Below are positions 28,522 to 37,741 of a stretch of 64,000 nucleotides of DNA, in pieces. Made by a program: the position numbers and the translations under genes. Below the pieces are notes generated by a model. It did no database searches. It saw nothing but the letters and a program-made list of their open reading frames with translations, and had not been told where the DNA came from. This DNA comes from an uncultured beta proteobacterium (GTDB lineage: Bacteria; Pseudomonadota; Gammaproteobacteria; Burkholderiales; Burkholderiaceae_C): the NCBI GenBank assembly GCA_903938815.1, contig CAJAES010000034.1, positions 152,702 through 216,701 on the forward strand, in the 5' to 3' direction. Each line of letters starts with the position of its first letter. Within the stretch, counting starts at the first letter, position 1.

Positions 28522-30477
28522 ATGAGCGCAGAACCTCCCGACGACGACGGCTTCGATGCCGGGATGTCTCCATCGCCCGGGCGCCCCGCCGCGTCACCGC
28601 CCTCGGAAACCGGCAACGCGCTGCCGGTGGGGGCGTACCTGGGCGAGTTCGAGTTGCTCGGCGTGCTCGGCGAAGGCGGCTTCGGCATCGTCTACCGTGC
28701 CTGGGACCATTCCCTGAAGCGCCAGGTGGCCATCAAGGAGTACATGCCGGCCTCTCTGGCGCAGCGCACGGGCGGCGTCCAGGTGAGCGTCCGTTCGGCC
28801 AAGCACGCCGAGACTTTCCGGGCCGGACTGCGCAGCTTCGTGAAGGAAGCGCGTCTGCTGGCGCAGTTCGACCACCCTGCGCTGGTGAAGGTGTTCCGCT
28901 TCTGGGAGGCCAACGGCTCCGCGTACATGGTGATGCCGTTCTACGAGGGCATCACGCTGCGCGAGGAACTGAAGCGGCGCGGCACCCCGCCCGACGAGGC
29001 CACGCTTCTCTCATGGCTCGGCCCCATCGCCGATGCGCTGGCCATCCTGCATGCCGAGCACTGGTACCACCGCGACGTGGCGCCCGACAACGTGCTTCTG
29101 CTTGCCGGCTCCGGCCGCCCGGTGCTGCTGGACTTTGGCGCCGCGCGCCGCGTCATCGGCGACATGACGCAGGCGCTGACGGTCATCCTGAAGCCCGGCT
29201 TTGCCCCGGTGGAGCAGTACGCCGAGATCCCGGGCATGAAGCAGGGCCCCTGGACCGACGTCTACGCGCTGGGCGCACTGGCCTGCCATGCCGTCTGCGC
29301 CCGCACGCCGCCGCAGTCGGTGGGACGCCTGGTGGACGACCGCTACGTGCCCCTGGCGCAGCGCGCGGCGGGTCGCTACAGCGACCGCGTGCTCAAGGCC
29401 ATCGACCACGCGCTGGCCGTGCGCCCCGAGAACCGCACGCCCGACATCGCCGCCTTCAAGGCCGAACTCGGCCTGCCGCCGCCGCCGGTCGAGCCGAAGA
29501 CGGCGGATTTCGCATCGACGAGCCCGGGTAGCGATCCGATCGGGCCAGGCGCACCAGTGGCAGCCAATCGCCCGCCTGCCGTTGCGTCGCCCCGGCCAAG
29601 TGCGGCCGCTCCCGCGCCCACTCAAGCTGTTCAGGGGGCTGGTGCCTCTGTTCCTGCGTCTGCTTCCGCTTCCGCTTCCGCTTCCGCTTCCGCTTCGGAC
29701 GACGCCAAGGCGCAGCCGGCAGCCCCCCGCGCGCGCACTGGGCCGCCTGCCGCTGGCGCTGTGCCGCGCTCGAGGACGGCCGCACCCGATCCGGCCCAAG
29801 GCCTCCACGGTCGACGAGGCCTGCTCATCGGTGCTGCAACGCTCGCGACGGTCGGCCTCGGTGGCGCGGTCTGGTGGTCCGGCCATGCCAGAGGCCCGGC
29901 AGCCGGGCCCGTGCCGGACAGCGCACCCGCCGTGCCCGCGGCGGCATCCGGCGGCTTCAACGCCGCCGAGACCTTCCAGCGCATCGTCGCGGCCCAGACG
30001 CCGGGCTGGGCGCCGGTCGTCACGACGCCGTCCGCCCGGCTGCAGGCCGGCCGCGATTCCCTGGTGCTCACGCTGCGCGCGCCGCGCGAAGGGCATGTCT
30101 ACGTGCTCAGCCTCGGCAATGACGGCAGGTTGCAGATGCTGGCGCCCGATGCGGCCTCGGCAGCGCCACACAGGCTTGCCCAGGGCGGCAGCCTGACACT
30201 GCCCCCGGGCGGCAGCCCTGCGTTTCCCGTCGAGGGCCCGCCCGGCCGGCGCCTGGTGCTGGTCATCGTCTCGGCCTGGCCGCGGGACCTTGCCTCCTTT
30301 GCGCCGCGGGTCGAGAACGGCTTCACCAGCTTTCCCACCGGCACCGTGGCCGCCGCGCTCGAGGGTGCCAACGCCGGCCGCCTGCCCCTGATCGCCGGGC
30401 AGGCCGTGTGCCCGCCGCAGCAGGCGTGCGCCGACGAGTTCGGGGCTGCGCTGCTTTCGATCGAGGTGACCGGCTGA
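28522..30477 (+). CDS. Membrane Ser/Thr protein kinase with DUF4384-like extracytoplasmic domain
   Basis: A 651-residue single-pass protein. The kinase domain covers about residues 42-312: glycine loop GEGGFGIVYRAW, K72 in VAIKEYMP, catalytic D185 in HRDVAPDN and DFG at 204-206. Alanine replaces the HRDxKPxN lysine, as in other kinases of the IKEYxP group. A Pro/Ala/Ser-rich linker (320-430) includes an (SA)n run coded by a hexanucleotide repeat. One transmembrane helix at 433-452 is followed by a periplasmic segment (about 500-651) resembling DUF4384, a domain often found on such kinases. The substrate is unknown. ATG 28522 is chosen as the first start giving an intact kinase. The AbrB-type gene begins at its stop codon. 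Confidence 0.88.
   Translation: MSAEPPDDDGFDAGMSPSPGRPAASPPSETGNALPVGAYLGEFELLGVLGEGGFGIVYRAWDHSLKRQVAIKEYMPASLAQRTGGVQVSVRSAKHAETFRAGLRSFVKEARLLAQFDHPALVKVFRFWEANGSAYMVMPFYEGITLREELKRRGTPPDEATLLSWLGPIADALAILHAEHWYHRDVAPDNVLLLAGSGRPVLLDFGAARRVIGDMTQALTVILKPGFAPVEQYAEIPGMKQGPWTDVYALGALACHAVCARTPPQSVGRLVDDRYVPLAQRAAGRYSDRVLKAIDHALAVRPENRTPDIAAFKAELGLPPPPVEPKTADFASTSPGSDPIGPGAPVAANRPPAVASPRPSAAAPAPTQAVQGAGASVPASASASASASASASDDAKAQPAAPRARTGPPAAGAVPRSRTAAPDPAQGLHGRRGLLIGAATLATVGLGGAVWWSGHARGPAAGPVPDSAPAVPAAASGGFNAAETFQRIVAAQTPGWAPVVTTPSARLQAGRDSLVLTLRAPREGHVYVLSLGNDGRLQMLAPDAASAAPHRLAQGGSLTLPPGGSPAFPVEGPPGRRLVLVIVSAWPRDLASFAPRVENGFTSFPTGTVAAALEGANAGRLPLIAGQAVCPPQQACADEFGAALLSIEVTG
29663..29698 (+). 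repeat. Hexanucleotide microsatellite (CTTCCG)5 plus one variant in the kinase gene
   Basis: Five perfect CTTCCG units and one CTTCGG unit encode the Ser-Ala alternating run at about residues 380-392 of the kinase linker. Changes in copy number would keep frame and alter only linker length. Confidence 0.9.
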
Positions 30478-31532
30478 GCCAGAGCCGCGCCGTCCGCATC
30501 GCGCTGACCCTGGCCCTCGCCGCCGTGGCGGGTGCGGCGGCGGAATGGGTGCGCCTGCCCCTGCCGTGGATGATCGGGCCGCTGCTGGCCACGGCCGTGG
30601 CAGGCGTGTCGGGCGTGCCGCTGGCGGCGTCGCAGAAGCTGCGCAACGCCGGGCAGTGGGCCATCGGCGTCGCGCTCGGCCTGTACTTCACGCCCCAGGT
30701 GGGGCAGCTCTTCTGGCCGCTGGCGCCGGCCATCGCGGTCGGCGTGCTGTGGGCGCTGGCCATGGGCTACGCGTTCCACCGCGTGCTGGCGGCGCTGAAC
30801 CCTGGCGAGTCGGCGGCGACCACGTTCTTCGCAGCCGCCATCGGCGGCGCCTCCGAGATGGCGCTGCTGGCCGAACGCGAAGGCGCGCGCGTCGACCGCG
30901 TTGCAGCCGCCCACTCGCTGCGCGTGCTGCTGGTCGTCGTGACCATCCCGCTCGGCCTGCAACTGGCCGGCGTCCACGGGGCCGACGCCGCAGCGCCGGC
31001 GGTGCGCGAGGTGCGCTTCGGGGGGCTGGCCCTGCTCACCTGCCTGACGCTGGCCGGCGTGCTGCTGATGCGGCAGTGGCGCCTGCCCAACCCGTTCGTT
31101 CTGGGCGCGCTGGCCGTCACGGCCACGCTCACGCTGGCCGGGGGCGAGCTCTCCGCGCTGCCGCGCTGGGCCACCAACGCCGGGCAGTTGTTCATCGGCG
31201 TGTCGCTGGGCACCCGCTTCACCCCGGAGTTCGCGCGTGCCGCACCGCGCTGGCTGCTCAGCGTCGCGGGCGGCACGCTGGCGATGATGGCGTTGTCGGC
31301 GGGCTTCGCTGCGGCCCTCGCGGCCTGGACGGGGCTGCACCCCGCCACGCTGCTGCTGGCAACGTCGCCGGGCGGCATCGCCGAGATGTGCATCACCGCC
31401 AAGGTGCTGGAACTCGGCGTGCCGGCCGTCACGGCCTTCCACGTGGTCCGGTATGTCGCGGTGCTGGTTCTCACCGCACCCATCTACCGGCGCGAGGCGC
31501 TCAGGATCCGCGCGCCCGCATCCGGGCCCTGA
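30408..31532 (+). CDS. AbrB-type polytopic membrane protein
   Basis: About 350 residues with ten or so hydrophobic helices in two similar halves ([17 protein letters not shown] in the first, [17 protein letters not shown] in the second). This is the AbrB duplication pattern; the family is sometimes labelled ammonia monooxygenase or AbrB regulator, names that do not describe a proven function. It is probably a small-molecule transporter. The start is uncertain: a GTG at 30408 overlaps the kinase by 70 bp, and a CTG at 30474 would give a 4-bp stop/start overlap and a typical length. Either way it appears coupled to the kinase. Its 3' end overlaps the convergent MOSC gene by 32 bp. Confidence 0.85.
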   Translation: MPAAAGVRRRVRGCAAFDRGDRLSQSRAVRIALTLALAAVAGAAAEWVRLPLPWMIGPLLATAVAGVSGVPLAASQKLRNAGQWAIGVALGLYFTPQVGQLFWPLAPAIAVGVLWALAMGYAFHRVLAALNPGESAATTFFAAAIGGASEMALLAEREGARVDRVAAAHSLRVLLVVVTIPLGLQLAGVHGADAAAPAVREVRFGGLALLTCLTLAGVLLMRQWRLPNPFVLGALAVTATLTLAGGELSALPRWATNAGQLFIGVSLGTRFTPEFARAAPRWLLSVAGGTLAMMALSAGFAAALAAWTGLHPATLLLATSPGGIAEMCITAKVLELGVPAVTAFHVVRYVAVLVLTAPIYRREALRIRAPASGP

Positions 31533-32097
31533 ACAGGTCCCGAAGATTCACCTCGCGCGGGCCGGGCACCAGTTCGATCGCATCGCCCGACGCCACGTGC
31601 CCCGGCTCGATCACGGCCAGGTAGCTGCCGCAGTAGCCCGACTGCACCATCAGCTTCGTGGCCTGGGCGAAGCCCATCGCGGCATTGAACTTGAAGCAGG
31701 GAAAGCGCGGCTCGCTCACGGCCAGCACGCAGCCCGGCAGCACCAGGCGGTCGCCGATCCAGAGCCGGTCCTCGGGCAGGCCCTCGACGGTGAGGTTCTC
31801 GCCCAGCAGCCCTGGCGCGACCGGATCGTCCCAGAGGCTGACGCGGGCCTGCGCCCGCACCGTCCGCCAGAACGTGAAATGCTCCGCGGGGTAGGCATAG
31901 ACCGCCTTGCTCAGCCCACCGTGCACCGAGAGGTCGGCCTGCTCGTCGCCTTCCAGGCCAAGCGAGCGCACACTCACCGGCCCGTCCGCGGCTTGCTTGC
32001 CGATGGCGCTGAGCACCGTCCGGCCGTTGATGAGGACCGGTCTCGCCGTGCCGACGTTGACGCTCAGGACTCGCATCAGACTATTCCGTTTCTGCAT
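31501..32097 (-). CDS. MOSC domain protein (YiiM-like)
   Basis: A 198-residue protein made almost entirely of a MOSC beta barrel: [14 protein letters not shown] at the start, [15 protein letters not shown], the [10 protein letters not shown] helix, [10 protein letters not shown] and the conserved cysteine in RFPCFKF. MOSC domains bind the molybdenum cofactor or carry sulfur; YiiM reduces N-hydroxylated compounds such as 6-hydroxylaminopurine. The start may be ATG 32097 or ATG 32076 (MRVLSV); the second matches homologues better, but neither has a strong ribosome site. It overlaps the AbrB-type gene end to end by 32 bp. Confidence 0.88.
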   Translation of the reverse strand: MQKRNSLMRVLSVNVGTARPVLINGRTVLSAIGKQAADGPVSVRSLGLEGDEQADLSVHGGLSKAVYAYPAEHFTFWRTVRAQARVSLWDDPVAPGLLGENLTVEGLPEDRLWIGDRLVLPGCVLAVSEPRFPCFKFNAAMGFAQATKLMVQSGYCGSYLAVIEPGHVASGDAIELVPGPREVNLRDLFRARMRARGS

Positions 32098-32176
32098 GAC
32101 CCCGGTACCCAGGGTGGTTACAGCGCGATTACATTGGGGCGAGAATCATGCCCCCGGCTTGCCCGGGCGGTATTCG

Positions 32177-32222
32177 GCGAGCCCCTTTCGGCCAGGGTCA
32201 CCCTGCGCGGCGAGGCTCGCCC
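32177..32222 (+). promoter_or_regulatory. Stem-loop in the pckG leader
   Basis: GGCGAGCC (32177-32184) pairs with GGCTCGCC (32215-32222), enclosing a smaller AGGGT-C-ACCCT hairpin (32195-32205). It ends about 27 bases before the GGAG ribosome site of pckG. There is no T-tract. It could be an RNA fold in the leader or simply a protein-binding palindrome. Confidence 0.3.
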
Positions 32223-32259
32223 AATCCCGATTCCTGGCATTTACTTGATTGGAGATCCG

Positions 32260-34125
32260 ATGAACCGTCCCGTGATGGAAGGGCTTCGCCTGAACGTTCC
32301 CGCCTATGTGAAGCACACCCGGCTGGTGGCCTGGGTGGCCGAGATCGCCGCCCTCACCGAGGCGTCGGAAGTCTACTGGTGCGACGGCACCGAGGAAGAG
32401 TACCGCCGCTTCACGGACCAGCTGGTCGAGGCGGGCACCCTGCGCAAGCTCAACCCCGAGCTCCGCCCGGACAGCTTCCTGGCGCGCAGCGACCCGAGCG
32501 ACGTCGCCCGGGTCGAGGACCGCACCTACATCTGCAGCGCGCAGAGGGACGACGCCGGCCCCACCAACAACTGGATGGCGCCCGCCGAGATGCGCAGCCT
32601 GCTGCAGACCGGCGAGAACGCCCTGTTCCGAGGCGCGATGAAGGGCCGCACGCTGTACGTGGTGCCGTTCTCGATGGGCCCGCTGGGCTCGCACATCGCC
32701 CACATCGGCATCGAGCTGACCGACAGCCCCTACGTGGCCGTGAGCATGCGTGTCATGACGCGCATGGGCCGCCAGGTCTTCGATGTGCTGGGCGAAGACG
32801 GCGCCTTCGTGCCCTGCGTGCACACGGTCGGCGCCCCGCTGGCCGCCGGCCAGGCCGACGTGCCCTGGCCCTGCAACACCACGAAGTACATCGTCCACTA
32901 CCCCGAGACGCGCGAGATCTGGAGCTACGGCTCCGGCTACGGCGGCAACGCGCTGCTGGGCAAGAAGTGCTTCGCGCTGCGCATCGCGTCCACGATGGGC
33001 CGCGACCAGGGCTGGCTGGCCGAGCACATGCTGGTGCTGGGCGTCACCTCGCCCGAGGGACGCAAGTTCCACGTGGCCGCCGCCTTCCCGAGCGCCTGCG
33101 GCAAGACCAACTTCAGCATGCTCGTGCCGCCCGCGGCCTTCGGTGGCTGGAAGGTCACGACCATCGGCGACGACATCGCCTGGATCAAGCCCCACGCTGA
33201 CGGCCGCCTCTACGCCATCAACCCCGAGGCCGGCTACTTCGGCGTCGCCCCGGGCACGAACTACCACACCAACCCGAACTGCATGGATTCGCTGCGCCGT
33301 GATGTGATCTTCACGAACGTGGCGCTCACCGACGACGGCGACATCTGGTGGGAAGGCATGTCCGACACCCCGCCCGCGCACCTGATCGACTGGCAGGGCA
33401 AGGATTGGACGCCCGAGATCGCCAAGGCCACCGGCGCCAAGGCAGCGCACCCGAACGCGCGCTTCACGGTCGCCGCCATCCACAACCCGGTGCTCGATGC
33501 CGAGTGGGACAACCCGAACGGCGTGCCCATCGACGCCTTCATCTTCGGCGGCCGCCGCTCCACCACGGTGCCTCTGGTCACCGAGGCGCGCGACTGGACC
33601 GAGGGCGTCTACATGGCCGCCACCATGGGCAGCGAGACCACCGCCGCCGCAGCCGGTCAGCAGGGCGTGGTGCGCCGTGACCCGTTCGCGATGCTGCCCT
33701 TCGCCGGCTACAACATGTCCGACTACTTCCAGCACTGGCTGGACCTCGGCGCCAAGCTGCAGGCTTCAGGTGCGAAGCTGCCGAAGATCTACTGCGTGAA
33801 CTGGTTCCGCAAGGGCGCGGACGGCAAGTTCGTCTGGCCGGGCTATGGCGACAACATGCGCGTCCTGCACTGGATCCTCGGCCGCGTGGACGGCAAGGCC
33901 GCCGGCGCCGAGCATGTCTTCGGCACCAGCCCCGGCTACGACGACCTGCACTGGGAAGGCCTGGACTTCAGCCGCGCCCAGTACGACAGCGTCAGCTCCA
34001 TCGACCAGCCCGCGTGGCAGCAGGAGATGAAGCTTCACGACGAGCTGTTCCGCCAGCTGGCGCACCACCTGCCGGTGGCACTCGACGAGACACGCCAGCG
34101 CATCGAGGCGAAACTCGCGGCTTGA
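32260..34125 (+). CDS. pckG: GTP-dependent phosphoenolpyruvate carboxykinase
   Basis: A 621-residue gluconeogenic enzyme converting oxaloacetate and GTP to PEP, CO2 and GDP. The GTP-type P-loop and reactive cysteine are in [12 protein letters not shown], with C280. The other PEPCK boxes are [12 protein letters not shown] near the N-terminus and [12 protein letters not shown]. Its length matches the GTP class rather than the ATP class. ATG 32260 follows GGAG with an 8-base spacer, whereas a long in-frame upstream reading has no start features. A metallophosphoesterase gene starts at its stop codon (TTGA overlap). Confidence 0.97.
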   Translation: MNRPVMEGLRLNVPAYVKHTRLVAWVAEIAALTEASEVYWCDGTEEEYRRFTDQLVEAGTLRKLNPELRPDSFLARSDPSDVARVEDRTYICSAQRDDAGPTNNWMAPAEMRSLLQTGENALFRGAMKGRTLYVVPFSMGPLGSHIAHIGIELTDSPYVAVSMRVMTRMGRQVFDVLGEDGAFVPCVHTVGAPLAAGQADVPWPCNTTKYIVHYPETREIWSYGSGYGGNALLGKKCFALRIASTMGRDQGWLAEHMLVLGVTSPEGRKFHVAAAFPSACGKTNFSMLVPPAAFGGWKVTTIGDDIAWIKPHADGRLYAINPEAGYFGVAPGTNYHTNPNCMDSLRRDVIFTNVALTDDGDIWWEGMSDTPPAHLIDWQGKDWTPEIAKATGAKAAHPNARFTVAAIHNPVLDAEWDNPNGVPIDAFIFGGRRSTTVPLVTEARDWTEGVYMAATMGSETTAAAAGQQGVVRRDPFAMLPFAGYNMSDYFQHWLDLGAKLQASGAKLPKIYCVNWFRKGADGKFVWPGYGDNMRVLHWILGRVDGKAAGAEHVFGTSPGYDDLHWEGLDFSRAQYDSVSSIDQPAWQQEMKLHDELFRQLAHHLPVALDETRQRIEAKLAA

Positions 34126-34898
34126 AGCTGCAACTCCTCTCCGACCTCCATCTCGAATCCGAGTCCTTCGACCCCGCGCCGGCACCCGGCGCGGAGTTGC
34201 TGGTGCTCGCCGGCGACATCGACAGCACCTGGGCCGGCCTCGCGCGATTCGCGCGCTGGCCGGTGCCGGTGGTCTTCGTCCCCGGCAACCACGAGTTCGA
34301 CGGCCGCGACGTCGACGAGACCGGCCACGACCTGCGGCAGCTCGTCGAATCCCTGGGCCATGTCTGGCTCGAGCGCCGCAGCGCGGTGCTGCAGGGTGCG
34401 GACGGGCGCCGGATCCGGTTTCTCGGCACGGTGCGCTGGAGCGACTTCGACCTCTTCGGGGTGGCCAACCGCGCGCGCTCGCTGCGCGCCGGCGCCTACT
34501 TCCAGCGCGTGATGCGCGCGACCCGCCAGGGCCAGCCCTTCGACGCGAACGCTGTCCGCGAGGAGGCCCTGGCCTGCCGCGCCTGGCTGGGCGAGGCCTT
34601 GGCCGAGCCCGCCGAAGGCCGCTGGGACGCCACCGTGGCCATCACCCACTTCGCGCCCAGCCTGCTGAGCGGGGACCCGCGCTACGGCCGCCAGCCCGGC
34701 ACCGCGAGCTTCTGCAACGCCGACGACGACCTCCTGCCCCGGGCCTCGGTGTGGCTGCACGGCCACGTGCACTGCCGGCACGACTACCGCGTGGCGCATC
34801 CGGACGGCAGCAGCACGCGCGTGGTGTGCCAGGCCCGCGGGCTTTCGGCCAAGGGCGAGGACGAAGGATGGAACCCGATGAAGCTCATCGATGTCTGA
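34122..34898 (+). CDS. Calcineurin-like metallophosphoesterase
   Basis: A 258-residue cytosolic phosphoesterase with the full metal-site series: LSDLHLE near the N-terminus, LAGDID, GNHEFD, a mid-protein ITHFAP, and GHVHCRHDY near the C-terminus. These residues hold two metal ions in this fold. The substrate cannot be read from sequence. I take a TTG start at 34122, whose TTGA overlaps the pckG stop by 4 bp and places the first beta strand (KLQLLSDLH) directly at the N-terminus, as in homologues. Confidence 0.88.
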   Translation: MKLQLLSDLHLESESFDPAPAPGAELLVLAGDIDSTWAGLARFARWPVPVVFVPGNHEFDGRDVDETGHDLRQLVESLGHVWLERRSAVLQGADGRRIRFLGTVRWSDFDLFGVANRARSLRAGAYFQRVMRATRQGQPFDANAVREEALACRAWLGEALAEPAEGRWDATVAITHFAPSLLSGDPRYGRQPGTASFCNADDDLLPRASVWLHGHVHCRHDYRVAHPDGSSTRVVCQARGLSAKGEDEGWNPMKLIDV

Positions 34899-34932
34899 TC
34901 CCCGGACCTGATCCTCGGACCCGAGCCCGGAC

Positions 34933-34946
34933 TTGAGCCGCGTCAA
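34933..34946. promoter_or_regulatory. FNR/ANR-like box upstream of the universal stress gene
   Basis: TTGAGCCGCGTCAA matches the dyad TTGAT-N4-ATCAA except for one base in each half. It is centred 71 bp before the universal stress protein ATG. If it acts at the usual -41.5 position, transcription would start near 34981. Confidence 0.5.
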
Positions 34947-35010
34947 GAGTGCGCACACACCGTGTGTCACACTGATTCCATTGCAAACCAGACCTTTTGG
35001 AGACCTGAAA

Positions 35011-35433
35011 ATGAAGATCCTCGTGGCCGTCGACGGCAGCCCGTTCACCAAGCGCATGCTGGCCTATCTGACCGCGCACGACGAGTTTCCCGGCCGTGGG
35101 CACGAATACACCGTGCTGCACACCGTGGCCCCGGTGCCGCCGCGTGCCGCAGCCGTGCTCGAAAAGGCCACCCTGGACGCCTACTATCAGGACGAATCGG
35201 ACAAGGTCTTCAAGCCCATCCGCACCTTCCTGAGCAAGCAGGGCATCGACGCCAAGTTCGTCTTCAAGACCGGCCATGCCGCCGAAACCATCGCCACCGT
35301 GGCCGAGAAGGGCAAGTACGACCTGCTCGTGATGGGCTCGCACGGCCACGGCTCGCTGACCAACCTGGTCATGGGCTCGGTGGCGACGAAGGTGCTTGCG
35401 CGCTGCACCACGCCTGTCCTGCTGGTCCGCTGA
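35011..35433 (+). CDS. Universal stress protein (UspA family)
   Basis: A 140-residue single-domain Usp. It begins MKILVAVDGSPF and ends with the nucleotide-binding signature GSHGHGSLTNLVMGSVATKV and PVLLVR, so it belongs to the ATP-binding subgroup. Such proteins accumulate in stasis, anaerobiosis and oxidative stress. The ATG has GGAG at 34999-35002. An upstream in-frame reading to 34933 would cover the FNR-like box and is rejected. That box suggests induction at low oxygen, as for many proteobacterial usp genes. Confidence 0.93.
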   Translation: MKILVAVDGSPFTKRMLAYLTAHDEFPGRGHEYTVLHTVAPVPPRAAAVLEKATLDAYYQDESDKVFKPIRTFLSKQGIDAKFVFKTGHAAETIATVAEKGKYDLLVMGSHGHGSLTNLVMGSVATKVLARCTTPVLLVR

Positions 35434-35460
35434 TCCGGCAAGGAGCCGGCCGGGCTGCAT

Positions 35461-36078
35461 TCAGACGGCTGGCCGGTTCCTGGATTGCAGGCCGTTGAAG
35501 CAGGTGCCCAGCACCAGATCGACGATGGTCTTGTCGTCGTAGCGGCCGCCGGCCTTCAGGAAGCCCGGAACCGGGTCGCAGGCGCGCGCGAAGATGGTGT
35601 ACAGCACCACCTCGGCCGGCAGCTCGGGGTCGATGGCGCCGTCGGCCTGCGAACGCTCGATCCAGACGCCGAGCTGTTCGCTCACGTGCATGAGCAGGTC
35701 CAGGTAGGCCTTGCTGCCCAGCAGTTCGGCCCGCAACGACGAGTTCTGAGAGGGAAGCGTGGGCATCTCGCCCGCCAGCTGCACCTCGAGCGCCCAGCGC
35801 GTGACGGCCTTGAGCTTGTCGATGGCGGCCAGTGCGGGCGGCTGCGCCTCGACGACATCCGCGGTGCGTTGCAGCACTCGCACCATGGCCGCCGCGGCGA
35901 GAGCCTCCTTCGAGGCGAAGTGCTTGTAGAGGCTGGCCTTGGCGATGCCGACATCGGCGGCAACCTCGTCCACCGTCATCAGGTCGAAACCCTTTTCGGC
36001 CAGCAAGCGATTGACCGCGCTGACGATTGCGTCTTCGCGGACCTTCAATACCTGTTCGCGGAAAGACCCTCGAGCCAT
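35461..36078 (-). CDS. TetR/AcrR-family transcriptional regulator
   Basis: A 205-residue repressor-type protein. The TetR helix-turn-helix occupies residues about 15-60, with TVDEVAADVGIAKASLYKHFASKEAL containing the recognition helix. The rest is a helical ligand and dimer domain ending in a TetR_C-like region. No target gene is adjacent: the convergent neighbour is the stress protein, and a small hypothetical gene lies 29 bp upstream on the same strand. Its ligand is unknown. Confidence 0.9.
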   Translation of the reverse strand: MARGSFREQVLKVREDAIVSAVNRLLAEKGFDLMTVDEVAADVGIAKASLYKHFASKEALAAAAMVRVLQRTADVVEAQPPALAAIDKLKAVTRWALEVQLAGEMPTLPSQNSSLRAELLGSKAYLDLLMHVSEQLGVWIERSQADGAIDPELPAEVVLYTIFARACDPVPGFLKAGGRYDDKTIVDLVLGTCFNGLQSRNRPAV

Positions 36079-36106
36079 GGGCCGATTCTAGGGCCCAGAA
36101 GATGTA

Positions 36107-36310
36107 TCAGGCCGCGGGCGTCTTGCGCATCGACAATCGCTGCCACCAGTTCGCGCCGGCGTCAGGGCCGTCCGCTGCGGCCAGGGGCGGCTGGTCCAGG
36201 GTCATCTCCAGGCCGAAGCATGTCCCCATGTCGGCGGGGTCCAACGCGGCCGGCGCCTGGCGCGCGCGGCCAAGCAGGAAGGTGCGCAGGGGGCTCGGCG
36301 AGTTGTTCAT
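36107..36310 (-). CDS. Small hypothetical protein, 67 residues
   Basis: A short gene beginning MNNSPSPLRTFLLGRARQAP with AGGAGA at the correct distance before ATG 36310. The product is Pro/Ala-rich with a central MGTCFGLEMTL segment and a C-terminal WWQRL patch. It has no signal peptide or membrane segment. I do not recognise a family. It lies between the TetR gene and the yegD-like gene, transcribed in the direction of tetR. The good ribosome site argues that it is real; the function is unknown. Confidence 0.6.
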   Translation of the reverse strand: MNNSPSPLRTFLLGRARQAPAALDPADMGTCFGLEMTLDQPPLAAADGPDAGANWWQRLSMRKTPAA

Positions 36311-36421
36311 CGGTGTCTCCTGACCACTCAGTGTCCTTGCATGTAGTTTCGGCTTTGTGACAACGCGCTGGAATCGTGAACAGGGGGCAAGTCGTGATGC
36401 AGTTCTAGAATCCGCGCCCCC

Positions 36422-37741
36422 ATGCCGAATATCCCCACCCCCGATTACTGCGCCATCGATTTCGGCACCTCCAACTCCGCGGTGGCCCTGCCCACGCCCG
36501 ACGGCGTGCGCCTGGTGGCGCTCGAGGCGGGCCACGCGACCATGCCCACGGCCGTCTTCTACGTGGCCGACAGCCCGGCGCACTTGGCCGAACCCGAGCG
36601 GCTCTACGGCCGCGCAGCAGTGGCGGCCTATGTCGAGGGCGTGGACGGGCGGTTGATGCGCTCGATGAAGAGCCTGCTCGGCTCGGCGCTGCTGGAGCAG
36701 CGAACCGATGTCGGCGGCGGGCGCGCGGTGCGCTACGGTGACGTCATCGAGGGCTACCTGCGGCACCTCAGGCGCCTGGGCCAGGCCCAGACCGGCGCGC
36801 CGCTGAAGCGCGCGGTGCTCGGGAGGCCCGTGTTCTTCGTCGACGACGAGCCCACGCGCGACCGCCAGGCCGCCCATGCGCTGGCCGCCGCCGCCTTCGC
36901 CGTCGGGTTCGAGGAACTGCACTTCCAGTACGAACCGATCGCAGCGGCCTTCGCCCACGAGGCCACCGTGACCAGCGAGCAGCTCGTGCTGGTGGCCGAC
37001 ATCGGCGGCGGCACCTCGGACTTCTCCCTGGTGCGCGTGGGCCCTTTGCGGCGTGACCGGATCGAGCGCCACGACGACATCCTCGCCAACCACGGCGTGC
37101 ACGTGGCCGGCACCGACTTCGACCGCCGCGTGGCCCTGGCGGCGATCCTGCCGCTGCTGGGCTACGGCGCACTGGGCCCGGCGCGTGCCGGCGAGCCCGC
37201 GCGTGAGCTGCCCAGCGGCATCTACTTCGACCTCGCGACCTGGCACCTGATCAACACCGTCTACTCGCCCGCCCGGCTGGCGGAGTGGCGGGCGATGCGG
37301 AGCTGGTTCGCTGAACCGCGCCAGCACGCCCGCCTGATGACCGTGCTGGAGGACCGCCTGGGCCACGCCCTGGCCGGCGCGGCCGAGCAGGCCAAGATCG
37401 ACGTGGCGCTCCAGGGGCGGGCCGACATCTCGCTGGACGACGTCGAGCGCGCGCTCGCGAGCCAGCTCGACGCCGCCAGCGCCGCGCAGGCTCTGCAGGC
37501 CGATCAGGCGCGCATCGTGGCTGCCGCCCACGAGACGCTGCACCAGGCAGGCGTGCCGGCTTCGGCGGTGCAGGCGGTCTTCTTCACCGGCGGCTCCACG
37601 GGGCTGGCTTCGCTGGTGGACGGCATCGCGGCCGTCTTTCCGGACGCCACGGCAGTGCGCGGCGACCGTTTCGCGAGCGTCGCGCAGGGCCTCGGCCTGC
37701 ACGCCAAGCGCGTGTTCAGCGGCGGCGGGGGGGCTTCCTAG
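36422..37741 (+). CDS. yegD: Hsp70-family ATPase (YegD type)
   Basis: A 439-residue actin-fold protein related to DnaK but without the substrate-binding domain. The phosphate-1 motif is AIDFGTSNSAVALP (about residues 11-24), phosphate-2 is VADIGGGTSDFSLV, and the adenosine site is FFTGGSTGLASLVDGI. A conserved QYEPIAAAFA segment lies between. YegD-type proteins are putative chaperones of unknown clients. The gene has no adjacent dnaJ or grpE. Its last 26 bases overlap the convergent UPF0149 gene. Confidence 0.9.
   Translation: MPNIPTPDYCAIDFGTSNSAVALPTPDGVRLVALEAGHATMPTAVFYVADSPAHLAEPERLYGRAAVAAYVEGVDGRLMRSMKSLLGSALLEQRTDVGGGRAVRYGDVIEGYLRHLRRLGQAQTGAPLKRAVLGRPVFFVDDEPTRDRQAAHALAAAAFAVGFEELHFQYEPIAAAFAHEATVTSEQLVLVADIGGGTSDFSLVRVGPLRRDRIERHDDILANHGVHVAGTDFDRRVALAAILPLLGYGALGPARAGEPARELPSGIYFDLATWHLINTVYSPARLAEWRAMRSWFAEPRQHARLMTVLEDRLGHALAGAAEQAKIDVALQGRADISLDDVERALASQLDAASAAQALQADQARIVAAAHETLHQAGVPASAVQAVFFTGGSTGLASLVDGIAAVFPDATAVRGDRFASVAQGLGLHAKRVFSGGGGAS

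Noticed and set aside
30099..31442. Long minus-strand reading opposite the AbrB-type gene
   Set aside because: The composition is R/Q/H/G-rich and the plus strand shows paired membrane-helix repeats of a known family.
32148..33200. Alternative-frame reading of 350 codons over pckG
   Set aside because: It is the +1 shadow of pckG; the pckG frame contains all PEPCK motifs and a good ribosome site.
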